From Brachionus rotundiformis (taxonomy: Eukaryota; Rotifera; Eurotatoria; Ploima; Brachionidae), in the NCBI GenBank assembly GCA_016802295.1, contig JAESIW010000010.1:1-64000 (forward strand): a DNA stretch of 64,000 nucleotides. The letters are read 5' to 3'. A program made the position numbers and the translations under genes. The notes beneath the pieces are model-generated. The model was not told the origin of the DNA. It saw nothing but the letters and a program-made list of their open reading frames with translations, and did no database searches. Positions 46,001-55,712 of the stretch are shown here, piece after piece; within the stretch, counting starts at the first letter, position 1, and each line of letters opens with the position of its first letter.

Positions 46001-46399
46001 GACCTGGTCGCGCCCCACCGCACCCTCAACTCGGTCGGCTACGCCGGCTCGGCCTTTGTCGACACGCTGTTCACCGGCGTCGGGCCCAACCGGCACGTCC
46101 GCATCCGCCGCCAGCCCAACGACATACGCGAGGGCCTCGCCAACGCCTACTACGTCCTCTACGAGGGCTTCAGCGACACCGCCGCCAACTTCATGAGCGA
46201 AATTAGCCACGGCGCCGAGCACAAGGGCCTGCCCGGCGCCATCGGCAGCGCTCTCAGACAACTGCCGCCCACTGCTATCGCGCCCATTGTTCTCACTGCC
46301 GAAGCCTCGTGCAACATTCTCAGCGGCATACGCAAACAACTCAAGCCAGATGAGAAAAAGGAAGATGACCAAAAGTGGAAAACAATTACTTTCAATTAA
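40097..46399 (+). CDS. ATG2: Autophagy-related lipid transfer protein ATG2
   Basis: 2100 residues in one intronless frame (human ATG2A 1938, ATG2B 2078). ATG2 is a rod-shaped bridge carrying lipids from ER to the growing phagophore with WIPI proteins and ATG9. The N-terminal chorein domain is clear: WPEFLKKRLCRYLLQHYLGHF, KISLEQLSIDIYNGTG. The C-terminal ATG_C region (about 1830-1980) reads RRGFLGADKLLQALLKEWLG, PIEQYRRDGRVLVGI, then LATIELTSRMFQATKNVAEF. An acidic block (DDDDDDEEAEDED) precedes DFDIIEV at about residue 1495, a good LC3-interacting motif. A Gln run (HQQQQQQQH) lies near residue 1690. The whole frame is GC-rich with C/G-ending codons, unlike every neighbour, and long open frames run antisense to it for that reason. 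Confidence 0.95.
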   Translation: MTWQIPWPEFLKKRLCRYLLQHYLGHFFKEKISLEQLSIDIYNGTGCVKDLHLDCDALNEQLSSSQPLSAVPIEIVSGFVGYISVSIPWHDLFNDFCKLVIKNVQITIRTKTSRAGLLATDDDNDEAELSFADSSGANSMFSSVIIDSIMNTSMHIAQECLGEEKLDESKAPLLGLEAFASTIDSILSRIQINMEQIQIRVEDLATGDQADLMKSSGIFQPDLSGIALELRIKCIKYFDVESTVGHDSPHSRNTTKNFTIEGLTVYFDEFTVRDELVVESSLSNADTDTGLNSTHGSNTTLNDDCPVDECPPFSFDLDPNYYLFTSPILMMTFAGMQSVKLTVNNMRPSDLLLEASPAGYQAASQQRPFLEVSAQIGSIKCLLCPKQVHMLAATASRLVEYVDRAEAARSSVQKKSKLGKKVVRGHDEQGLASDGFKSLSQASDSTESAMFYSMMPDAGDPHPATFTSAADSEQHERLFTQHLRDTIEQLQNDPIKLSSNHNLFQTFKVNLRQVCLTVLHRDPPPPHKHHRSIVQRMKQVAEFFFDRTSGIEMNSQAKAECTKYHEASAFNDHFLLIMKPVNFWLTQKINQRHNTKHDQYSLNDLSVSIGHAQLNEYLKSGQEADKREMRASNAADMCRSAQITELVSFADTGQFEQACIKLQVIVHEPSETGRDTHELLGRPFDHIHLSINESLAVELDISLVDRLFYLLNDCTSNRPMFASHVTKKSNACTRVRNFEVKCEKVVRIGVRFPVADLTRVHQSKIVNRADGGGGAGFNQLLMSDFRRLRDQILTVHLFHLGFQTLQNSKANEADVVLALSAAQINAYYQFRKEDRPVHFGLVEEGESRPIAARIRIRHDAAALLTRRDEAGADSLRHRHDIDVSRAINEDPDADQARLDDDDDGQYGPFSSTYTVISSEKNRRIVNAGTRAEMTAFAHHSALSSQVAIHVHIPNVKLLIWDQYFLNDVYNCLLNDLLMYVPSKLAPLESAMYEFDAANECFVAPSLAQLIAADMDSDFFASNSINLHAAAFEPDSDEPYFSMCNAHSELSGGSGGRAQATSKNVLSVVVKLDECHVKCVVVGEKMPDGIKHGQFDLRASSFEMCIANSSHEQKGAEANDQPVEKQLVSIFADKIQLGHVNRVAHLRLPSNCAMFDEMFKANLTNVLIDENASGIGQALFNAAYDLPNVAIAIRSKYKRHANTKELVVALNFNNLCLHHVFTEPNDFWIFELIDLFNLTDIDVHGYQVPLVVTELHLNVDNSSVLYKPVNLDTRAILAFKSLHWSSNVTAESSSTLLVFNIDDIYLFLSRVNSDVPDLRKNYVCVANTDLFELRILINERTVPRLDIKIRSNMIQFRTCVDTAFSLIELINYIVSDGDLRCPASDEEAGQKEEDEPLSTLSAEVDHSLTCPSLAYENNASDTEISDMVKEAMDPMSQSFHEARDQGDVFAAELDEPFARRLQFKKPPAELDHYEQDDDDDDEEAEDEDLVKDFDIIEVMAGLGEPPRHNQDFEVKVLTDRPCELKPEHFKKPLSRIDVLKAPDAYPCPLSLFSIQEISLNWFLYAGSDFEPAAAATTAETERRRHDSASSSISSSPKSATSSPNVLYTSANTVHFSKERFCKAGGRIIKKYDNLTWLTRGGQHRNLDICMEIALHKVKTKCDIYTDNSSETDNDGDTAAAHQQQQQQQHPYLYRIALAIGDVVIRDKLITSSFNKFLFRYESDTHPNNANSNMIFFKLLCSRSRDAQRLLECDVKVSVQPLRFAIDQDALVFLIEFFHQLASRDLTALDKRLAPLHTHTTDTRPAAQPKGQQVFIRNFILVPDLFIKFDFSGKYDKRPDTKMDTLTKLLMVVVQLSNTEIKLKRVYYRRGFLGADKLLQALLKEWLGDIQRNQIKNLIKGWGIFNSVIQLFEGFSYLVLCPIEQYRRDGRVLVGIRQGSAAFSTCTVLATIELTSRMFQATKNVAEFFYDLVAPHRTLNSVGYAGSAFVDTLFTGVGPNRHVRIRRQPNDIREGLANAYYVLYEGFSDTAANFMSEISHGAEHKGLPGAIGSALRQLPPTAIAPIVLTAEASCNILSGIRKQLKPDEKKEDDQKWKTITFN

Positions 46400-46935
46400 A
46401 ATATTTAAAAATAAATTGTTTAATTTAAAAACCCTAATGCCTTTTTTGCTGCTAATTATTATTATTATTATTATTATTATTATTTTTATTAATTTTATTA
46501 TTCAGGGTGTACATAGATAAAGATATATGAAAGTGAAGCAATGAATGTGAACTAAATGTATATTTGATTTAATCTGCTATCATTTATGACTGTCCTAATT
46601 TGGGACACCATATGTTTGTTCAACTGATTACTGGCTAATAAACCGATTTTTTTTATTTTGGTTCGAGACATTTTTATTTTATTTTTATTTACAATAAAAT
46701 GATTGAATTTTTCTAATTTTTATTTTTTATAATTAACAAACTTATTCTTGTCATTGAATACATCATCAAAAACATCAAGATTGATTGAAGAAGATGATTA
46801 TTGAGCTAGCAAAACAAATGACTTCATTAGCGAAATCCTGGACATTACCAGAGAATTGGAAGAGGTAAACATGTCACTACAGGACAAATGCAAACTTATA
46901 GACAGGGAGTAAAGATAACATATCGGGCTTAATAT
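46400..46935. other. Spacer with ATT microsatellite
   Basis: 46455-46490 is an (ATT)n run. At 46808-46912 an open stretch ends in ISEILDITRELEEVNMSLQD, then KCKLIDRE and TAA. It is coiled-coil-like and unassigned, perhaps a stray last exon. Confidence 0.4.
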
Positions 46936-47173
46936 TAGCAAAGTAAAATTTTTGATCAAATTTCAAGCGCTCAATCTTGCTCAAACATTTTTAGATGCGC
47001 AATTAAATTTCATCGCTGATTTTTTATTCGTTTAACATTTCAGAGCTTTATTTTCAAACTTTTGAAAAAAAGGATTGTAATTTCTAAAAAATGCAATGAA
47101 ATTTAATTGCGCATCTAAAAATGTTTGAGCAAGACTGAGCGCCTGAAATTTGATCAAAAATTTTACTTTGCTT
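46936..47173. mobile_element. Foldback element with about 75-bp arms
   Basis: The left arm (AGCAAAGTAAAATTTTTGAT..AAATTTCAT) and the right arm are reverse complements with few mismatches, around a 90-bp centre (CAGAGCTTTATTTTCAAACT). It has no coding capacity. One arm and the centre recur at 61825-61945. Confidence 0.75.
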
Positions 47174-47760
47174 TAATATTCCAGATTTGTAGATTTGATG
47201 TAGCTTAGTTTTCATATTCGACAGTCTCTTATCAATTATAAGTCAAACAACTAGTTTGATTTTGTCATTGAATACCTAAAATTGTAAATAGAAACTATGG
47301 CACTTTTTTGCTTCTTTTTGGCACCTTTAATACTCAATTTTGTAATATTTATATTTTTCATACTAAACAAAGTGCCCCTTATTTTACGGGTCACCGAGCG
47401 GCCCTAGCTTAGAATTAATAAATAGTAAATAAATAAAATTCAGGATGTTTATCATCTTCAAATTGTCACTATTTGAACTAAATAAGATTGGTTGTAGATA
47501 AAAACCTGTAAAGTTTATTATTTATTTGTTTTATCTGTACCGAGCTAAAAGCTCCTTCAGAATAAAAATAAAATATAAATTAAAAAATCATAAATAAAAT
47601 AAAATAAAATTTAAAAGAAAAATTAAAAAGATCAAGTAAAATATAATATATATATAAAAGTTTAAATGTATAAGTAAATTAAAAACGATTAATTGAAAAA
47701 GAAAGTGACAGGTTATTCATGATCAAATATTTGTGGGTTCAAGTGAAAAAGAAGAGATAA
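47174..47760. other. AT-rich spacer
   Basis: Nothing coding recognised. The right part may be the 3' untranslated end of the LINE that follows on the minus strand. Confidence 0.3.
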
Positions 47761-49056
47761 TTAGGTAGCAATTACACAATGGAGTCGGGTACTCGATAAA
47801 TCTTGATTCTTCTTCCACCAGTCTGAGGACAAATGGAACAGAATGACTCAGTCCTGCCCTAACATATCTCTCACTCAACTCATAAAGTCGATTCGAGACT
47901 GTTAGTAGTTTGAGTTTATTTTATGCCTCATGATGTAATATGTTGGAGGGAGTATCATATTTTAGTTTTAGTATCGAACGGACTGCTGAATTTTGTATTA
48001 CTTCTAATTTTTTGATATTAGTTTCTGAAAGAGAGTTAAGACAAGGAAAAGAGTAATCTATAATATATCCAATCAAAGACTTATAAAGGTTTCCTAAATT
48101 GTTTAAGTTAAGGCCGCATTTTTTATTTGACAAGATTTTAAATAAATTTAGCCTTGAGTTGCAACGTTCTTTAATTTCTCCTATCACTGAAGCGAAACTT
48201 AATTTGGAATCGAATTTAATACCTAGGAACTTAATTTCTTTTAGGCTTTCGATTCTATTCCCATAGATCTTTAAATTAAACTCAGAATTTTCTTTGTTGT
48301 TTTTAGTAAAAATCATTGAACAAGACTTTTCAACTGAAATCTTCATTTTCCACTTGAAAAGCCATTGTTTCAATTCAACTAAGTACTTGTTCATCTTACT
48401 TTCTAGATTTCCAATTTTCTTATAAATGAAGAAAGTATCAAGATCGTCAGCAAAAAGAAGAGTGTATTCATTTATTAGCTTTACTTCTTTTGGGAATATC
48501 ATTAATAAATATACTAAATAGGAGAGGACTAATAACAGATCCCTGAGGAACACCTGCCAATATACTGTATTCATCACTAATGTGGTCGTTTACATTTACT
48601 TTAAATGTCCTGCAATTAAGGAATGATTTAATCCAATTAATTAAGTAGGCAGGTATGTTTAATTTTATAAGCTTATAAATTAAACCCTCATCCCAAACCT
48701 TGTCGAAAGCTTTGGAAATGTCGAAAAATAAGCAACATAATTTTTTTTCTATTAAATGATTCGACAACTTTTTGGATAAGGAAAACTAGATTATCTCCGG
48801 TTCTTGGATGTTTCCTAAAACCAGATTGTTTCTGAATTAGCAGCGAGTTTTTTTCCAAGAAATCATACAGTCTTGAAAAGATAATACGTTCAAGCAGTTT
48901 ACCCAGACAGCTAGTAATACTTATTGGTCGATAATTAGATGGTATCATTGTTATTCTGGCACTTTTCCAAGCTTTAGGAACTGAACCTTCTTGGAGACTA
49001 AGATTGAAAAGATGTATAATTTCTTTTAATAAATTTAGAGGAAGGTTTTTTAACAT
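47761..49056 (-). mobile_element. Non-LTR retrotransposon (CR1/Jockey-like), frameshifted RT
   Basis: Three overlapping minus-strand frames give consecutive parts of one reverse transcriptase: 49056-48688 (NLLKEIIHLFNLSLQEGSVP, NYRPISITSCLGKLLERI, KQSGFRKH), 48767-48468 (FFDISKAFDKVWDEGL, AGVPQGSVISPLLFSIFIND) and 48577-47921 (YTLLFADDLDTFF, KFLGIKFDSKLSF). The catalytic box is FADD. At least two frameshifts and a small deletion before NYRPIS make it inactive. The endonuclease and ORF1 are missing. It is the best-preserved LINE in the window. Confidence 0.88.
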
Positions 49057-50981
49057 TAAATTGTGTAAAGTTTACACAATCGAAACTATTTATTTGACAT
49101 GAAAATTGCTTTACTTATTAAACGCATAAATTCTTTGCTTACCTCTAATATCAAAAGTTCACCTTTAATTTACTAGACTTCTAAACTTAAAACAACTGAT
49201 CTAAATATTAAAAAACCCGCTAATAAATTGAAAACTGCAGCTAATTATTAAAAAAAAAAGCTAATCAATTAAAAAAACATCTATTTTATTAATTAAACTC
49301 TGTTAATTAAAAAATTCAAATGTTTCATTGACATTTACTCATTGGTTTTTTTTAAATGATAACTAATTAAGTAATTAGCTTTTTTTTTAATTAATCTGAC
49401 TATCAATCTATAAATTCTTTTTCAATAATTTTAGAAAATGAAATCGATGAGACCATAAATGATGCTGAAGAGATCGACAAATTATTAAATTAGATACTTT
49501 TTTATTAGAATAGAGTTTTTTTATTAAAATAGCTTATAAATAACAATTTAGCTTATGTTTTAACAAATTAGAGGCTAATTGTTATATTTTAGAGGTACTT
49601 TTTAATAATTTAGAGGTAAGTCAAAAACATATGCCCTTATTAAAAATACCTATTTTGAGCATGATCATTTTATTTTGATTTTAAACTTAAATATTTCAAT
49701 AAGTTGGGATATTTTACTAAAAATTAGTGGTGTACCATCTTTTGAATTTAAATTTAAAATAAATCGTTTAAAAAAAAATATCTTTGTTTTTTCAGAGGAA
49801 ATTTTGAACCTGAAAATTGAACTTTGATTTTTTATTTTTACTATATTTTATTATAGTTTAAATTATCAAGACCATTATAATAAGCTTTGTATTTTAAAAA
49901 CATTGTCTACAAAGTGTCAAATTAAAAACTGTCTTGTTTTGTAAAAAATTATTTGATATAAATAAAAGTTTATTTTAAAGCAAAAAGACACTTTATGTTT
50001 ATCTTAATGTATATGCTGCAAGATTTAAATTAGTTGAAAAAATTAAAACAATTCTTTATAAATTTATGAAAAATTTACTACATTTTTTTGATTTTTAACT
50101 CTAAACTCAAGTAGACCTTAAAGGAAACAAAAGGGACAGCTGAAAATCGTGAGTTTGAAGAATATTTGATGAGCCGTCAAGATAAAAGGGTGGAACTTAT
50201 TGGCAAAGATAAGGCAAGACATCAAAACTCAATTTTTAATTCTAAAAAATTCTATTTTTCATATTAATGTGTATTACTTTGTCAAAAATAATTTAAATAA
50301 AAATGATAATTTAAAGAGGCCATCTATAGAAGAGTCGATTATAATATCAAGCTATTGTAATCATTAGCTATATAGATTTGAATACTTTTAACTTTTTAAG
50401 TTGGTCAACTTTTCCTATATCTCAGAGAGGATAAATTAGAATTCAAATATCAAAAAACAGTATTATAATTGTTTTAAATAATTCATTGATTACAATTAAC
50501 CAAAGAAAAAGTTTGGAAACTAAACGGATGCGTCAAACTATCATACCTTATCGATCATAAAATTGCTATTTTATCGATACACAGTTGAAAAATTCAAAAA
50601 AGAGTTGCCAAAAATGATAGATATTAAGAAAATATAGTCTTTAAAAAGCGTTGTGAATAATAACATTAATTTATTTAAATATAATTTTAGAAAATTAGAC
50701 GTTTAGATCATTCTTATTTATCAATTTTGAATTCTGTTTTATTTTGTCAAAATTAATTTTAATTGTATTTTATGCATCTATATTTTGAGAAGTAAAAAAA
50801 ATATTTTTATTAGTTAAGTGCTTAAAAGCTACTTAATTTTCAATACACTTGAATAATATATATAATTAATTGTGATTTAATAAAATTATTATAAATTAAT
50901 TTTGAAATAATATAAATAAAAATTCTATAAAATTTAGATTTTTTCTAAAAATATAAAAAGATTTTTTAGGTTTAATCAAAC
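49057..50981. other. AT-rich spacer upstream of the receptor gene
   Basis: Two short exon-like islands stand out: 49433-49491 (ENEIDETINDAEEIDKLLN, stop) and 50119-50215 (LKETKGTAENREFEEYLMSR, QDKRVELIGKDK). Neither could be tied to a gene. The rest is extremely AT-rich. Confidence 0.3.
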
Positions 50982-53454
50982 ATGATAATAGAAACATTCC
51001 TTTCATTCAATTGCCTTTTTATTTATGTTTTAGGTCAACATGGCCAAAATTTTAAAATAAATCAATCAATTGAATGTGTAAATCTGGCAAAAAAAAGTAA
51101 AATAAACAACAGTCGTTTGCCGTTTTTGAGATCATCAATTGAATTTTTTAACTTTTTCTCATTTAGTGAAATTAATTTTGATTGCTTGGACACAGAAAAC
51201 CAGAATTTCAACAATTTTCTATTTATGCCAAACAATCTATTAATTATAAACAACCATTTAAAATTAAATATTTTTACAGAAAATAATATATTAGTCACTT
51301 TTACTTTTATTAACATCAAAGGTTTTGAAGTTGAATCGACTTTAATTCAACAATCATCACTTAAAAGTCGTCTTAAGTTTTTTAACACAGAATTCACTTT
51401 TTATCAGAAAGGTAGTAAACTGGATAACTGTTCGATTGAAACTAACTTCAACACATTTATAAATTCAAATAATTTAATGTTTTTAACAACAGTCAAATTT
51501 CATCGAAAAACATGTCCTATTATTTTCAAAAATCTTAACTTGGAACTTTTAATTTTCAGTGGAATTACAAGCACATTTTATATAAGAAATCAATTAGGCT
51601 TCATAAGTATCAAAGACTTTGAATTCAAATTTCAAATCAAAGAATTAAGACTTAGCTTCTATAAGTTCGATTTGGGTGAAGATCTTTTAGACAAAACATT
51701 GTTCAAGTCAATGAAAAGTTTAAACATTGAAGGCAATTTAAAGTCAATTGAAAGCAATCTACTTGGTGGATTTAGCAATCTAAGGACTATAAGGTTGGAT
51801 TTATTAAATTTTATCCAAGTATTATCAAAAAATACAATGTGGTATTTTAATCTTGTCAATGGTAATTTGAGTCTTGTAATAACTTATCCGGACAAAAAAG
51901 TCTACAATTTTCCAGACGAGGATTTTTGTTTGTTCAAAGACAATCCACAAAATAGTAACATTATATCATCATTCCAATATGATAAAAACTGTAGCTGCAC
52001 TAAATTATGGGTTATTGGAAAAAATAGAAATACTTTACATATCTGCGCAAACAATATCAAAAATAGCTGCAATTTCATACAAATGAAAAATAAATGCGAT
52101 AAAAAACTTTTCCGAAATTCTAAGATAACGTTAATTGATTTTTTCTATTTATCTGAATATTATAGTTTTATAAATCTAAATTTTTTTCCAATATTTAGCT
52201 TAATGGGAATTTTTTCTAACTTATTTTCAATATTAAGTCTGAGACACAAGACTTTAAGAACTGAATTAAAACAAGATTTGTTCAAGTTAATGCAAATAAG
52301 TTTTATTTTGAATTTTGTGTTTTGCTTTTTGTATATATTTCATTTGCTCAATGTGTGCATTACCTACAATAAATTTTTGACTCACATTTTTATGGCTTTT
52401 ATTTAATTTCAATTTTTCAGATAAGTTTAAAATCGAATTATCATATATTTTATTTCAATTTGTAGAGCAGAGTTAGTTTAATTAAAAACTGATATTTATT
52501 TTGTTTATTTCTAAAACAAAACTTAATATTTTTATGTCTTACGAATTATACTTATTAAAAAAGCCTGTGCGTCTAAACTTTTGTGCAGTACTGTATACCG
52601 GTTTTTTTTGTTCATCATACAAAAAAAGTCTATTTTCTCAAAACTATGAAAAGTTTATCATCGAGTTTTTTGGAAACATAATAAAGACATCATCAAACAT
52701 GATTAATGTGCTTATTTCAATAAACAGATATATTATTTTGGAAAGAAAACATTGGAAATTGTCAATAAAACGTTCAAATGTATTTATATTAGAGATTTTA
52801 CTTTTGATTTCGATAATTGCTCTAAATTCACATAGTATCTTTACAATAAGAGTCAACACAGAATATCTTCCTTTTGAAGAAATGAATTATTTTGATTTTC
52901 CAAGAAAATTTACATTTAAAAATATCTTTACCAATTTATATGGTAAACCAACTCCGTTGGCAACTAATTCATACGATAAGAATACGCTATATTTCATTTG
53001 GTATTTGATTTATTTTATTTTAAATGATTTTATGCTTTTTATCATAGCAGCAGTAGCCGATGTACTTCTTATGATAAAATTTAGGCATTCTATAAAAAAT
53101 AAATTAAAAATGATTAATTTTTCAAATGAAAAAAAAAAACGATTAGCGAAAGATAAATCAAAAATAACAAGAACAATTTGTATAAACAATTTAGTTTTAT
53201 TTATTTTTCGATCAATTGAATTCGGAATATATTTATTTATATTTTTAGACAATGTAAGATTCAAAAAATGCTTTAAAATAGATAAAATCTGTAGTAATTT
53301 CTCTCAATTGGCTAATTTAACATATCTATTGTCATGTTCGATTCAGATATTTGTTTTTTATCTCATGAATAAAAATTTTAATGAATCGCTAAAAACTATC
53401 ATAATCTATTATAGAATGTTAATAACTAAAAAAATCTATCGATTAATATATTAA
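50982..53454 (+). CDS. Seven-transmembrane receptor with long ectodomain, probable orphan GPCR
   Basis: Two long frames (50982-52406 and 52501-53454) together make one receptor; an intron roughly 52350-52590 joins them but its ends were not resolved. The start ATG begins a signal peptide (MIIETFLSFNCLFIYVLG). About 370 extracellular residues follow, leucine-rich in feel (LNIEGNLKSIESNLLGGFSN, LRTIRLDLLNFIQ) with Cys near the membrane. TM1 and TM2 end the first frame (FFPIFSLMGIFSNLFSIL; LMQISFILNFVFCFLYIF). In the second, TM3 with a rhodopsin-like INRYIILERKH replaces DRY; TM4-TM7 follow (VFILEILLLISIIAL, YLIYFILNDFMLFIIAAVAD, LVLFIFRSIEFGIYLFIF, LTYLLSCSIQIFVFYLMN). Ligand unknown. Confidence 0.65.
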
Positions 53455-53789
53455 TACAATGCTCTTAATTGAAAAGATTAAATATTGTTTTGTTTAAGGT
53501 TGCATTTTAATAATAATGATAAGGATTATTATTTAATATATCTCTCTATGACTTATCTTTGTGTATAGCTTTACCAGTCTATGCTTTGGACCACGAATGT
53601 TACCAGCTGGGCCGTCCGAAATCAATCAACTCAATAGTTTTCTCGGATTGTTATAATATCATATTACCTAAATAATTATTTTTTTTTCACAGCTCTAATA
53701 GTAAATTTTGTCAATAATACTGGTTTTTTAATAAATAAATATTTAATGAAATAAAAGTATATCTTTAATTGGAACCAGACTTTTTTTTA

Positions 53790-54040
53790 AACCGTATTTG
53801 GGAATGATCCGCAGATCCTGCAAATTCCCAAAATCAAAATTAGTAAGACTACTATACTGTTCACCTGTCAGCCCTCATTTAGAGTTTGTCTTAAGTTAAT
53901 GGTGTCCTCACATAGAAAAAAGAAATAACTGATATCGAAAAAGTGTAGCGCAGGGCGACTAAGCTAGTGTCTGAACCTGCAGATTCGGAATATCCACAAA
54001 GGCTATCTAGACTGAATTTACATCAATCAGAAAATGAAAA
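53790..54040 (+). mobile_element. LINE remnant, ORF2 C-terminal part
   Basis: Allowing frameshifts, the plus strand reads SPHLEF, WCPHIEK, IEKVQRRATKLV and SEPADSEYPQRLSRLNLHQ. These are late RT landmarks of CR1-like LINEs. An open tail of about 40 codons continues to 54167 without clear homology. Confidence 0.7.
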
Positions 54041-55470
54041 ATTACACGGCAATCCAATAAGACTGATTGTCCCAACTGTCCAGGAAGTAGTACATACTCT
54101 GGGTTACAACAAGACAATTACCATCTTACGAAATCATGATCATAATCCGAAAATAAAAACAAAGTAGTAACTGCACAAATGAGAAAAATGACAGAAACAC
54201 AGCCAGATACAAAGCTAGAAAAACTTTTCTATAGAATATAGATATGTGATGGTACTTTTGATGCATTACCATCGATATTTAAGCAAGTTGCATATTATTA
54301 ATAATCAAAAGAATTCACCTCTGAACAAATTACTTACCTCTGAATGCCTTACTGAATGTGTCATGTCTTATGATCAAGATAAAAAAATAGAATATTCAAA
54401 AAATATCTCTTTTTTGATTGATTTTTTATGGGAATATTATTTCAGCACAATCAATTTCTTCCAAGCACAAAAAATTGTGCTTGAAAATAATTTTTAAAAG
54501 AAGTTTTTTTTTTCAGCACAAAAAAAATAATTATAATAAAATTATTTTATTTTAATTTTTATTTTATGATATTTATTTAATGATAAAAAAGTAAATTTCG
54601 AAGCTTAAAGAAAAGATATTTTAAAAAAAATTAGTTTCTAGAAAACCATTTTTCCGCATTTTTTGCTCTACCTCTTTCAGGTTTATACATTTTTTATTTA
54701 ATCAATAACTTAAGAATCACATTTTTGTAGAAACTTGTCTTTTTTTAATCTCATTTACCTTGTCGAAATAACAAACATCTCTAAAAACAAAAAGGATAAG
54801 TGGAAGTCTACTCCATATGTTCAAACAAGTAAACTTTAAGCGTGACAGTAAAAGGTATAATCTTAGAAGAATCGAGTGCTATTTAGAGCTCATAATAGCT
54901 CTGCTTGGACTAGTTCCTAGCTGCAGTAATTGCTACTACTACAACTATTGAAAACATAACTTAATTTTTTTTAAGTCAAGTAAATTATCTATAATTTGCA
55001 AATAAATTATCAAATCATTTGATACACATAGCAATAGTAATGGCTTTGGCCTTGGCAACAGCAAGAACATGGACAAATGCTCGCATTTTTTAAATATCTT
55101 GAATGATGTTTGTTCCTGTTTAGAATTTTTTTTAAGGTGATAATCCATATTTTTATCCATGAACATAATATATGATTTACTATCAAATTAAAATAATTTT
55201 TTTTAAAATAAAACTATAAAGGCTTATCTGGTCTGTTTTACCAATTATGATCACAAAATATCCTTTATGAAGATATTTTGGGATGAAAACCAAATCAATT
55301 TTTAAATTTAGGAACATAATAGAGCCAAACTTTTGAGTAAAGACTTAAGCTTAGAGAATTAAATTTGTATATTTGAAAAATAATTTATCATAAACTCACA
55401 TGATTATTTATTAAAATCACATTTTGCCAAGCTTTTGAATAAATAATAAAAATCTAATTTTTTTTGTTAA
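54041..55470. other. AT-rich spacer
   Basis: No supported gene. 54800-54900 has an open, LINE-like reading that could not be placed. 54505-54570 and 55200-55215 are A/T runs. Confidence 0.3.
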
Positions 55471-55674
55471 ATGAACACAAATACCAAGTCACATACGAGT
55501 CAGAAAAAAGACTGTATTCTGTGCAAAATAACTGGTTCTTGCGGTCTCCTAGGCATTTCTGGATACCTATTTTATAACTCAAATAAGATAGCCAACAAAT
55601 TGAATAAGACTTTGGTAAACGTGATCGGCACAGGTATTCGTAATTTTTTGCATTTTGTACCAAGTCCACTTTGA
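55471..55674 (+). CDS. DMAC1: DMAC1-like (TMEM261/DUF4536) mitochondrial protein
   Basis: 67 residues, single exon. In humans DMAC1 is an assembly factor for the distal membrane arm of respiratory complex I in the inner mitochondrial membrane. KKDCILCKITGSCGLLGISG followed by YLFYN matches the family core (CLSCRxxSGxGLIGAGxYVY): CxxC, then a Gly-rich first membrane helix. The second helix is weak (LVNVIGTGIRNFLHFVPS), and the protein is shorter than the human one (112). It ends 38 bp before PPP1R21, with no polyadenylation signal between them. Confidence 0.6.
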   Translation: MNTNTKSHTSQKKDCILCKITGSCGLLGISGYLFYNSNKIANKLNKTLVNVIGTGIRNFLHFVPSPL

Positions 55675-55712
55675 GCAAAAGGCCAAATTTTTCCATAACC
55701 ATTTAGATTAAA

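Noticed and set aside
40985..46372. Long antisense and alternate-frame open readings across ATG2 (for example 314, 223, 248 and 350 codons)
   Set aside because: They arise because the ATG2 frame is GC-rich with few stop-like triplets; composition is repetitive and no domain is recognisable.
54945..55166. Minus-strand 73-codon frame
   Set aside because: Leu/Lys-rich translation of spacer; no homology or splice context.
55454..55702. Minus-strand 82-codon frame over DMAC1
   Set aside because: Opposite-strand shadow; the plus-strand frame has the DUF4536-like CxxC and Gly-rich helix.
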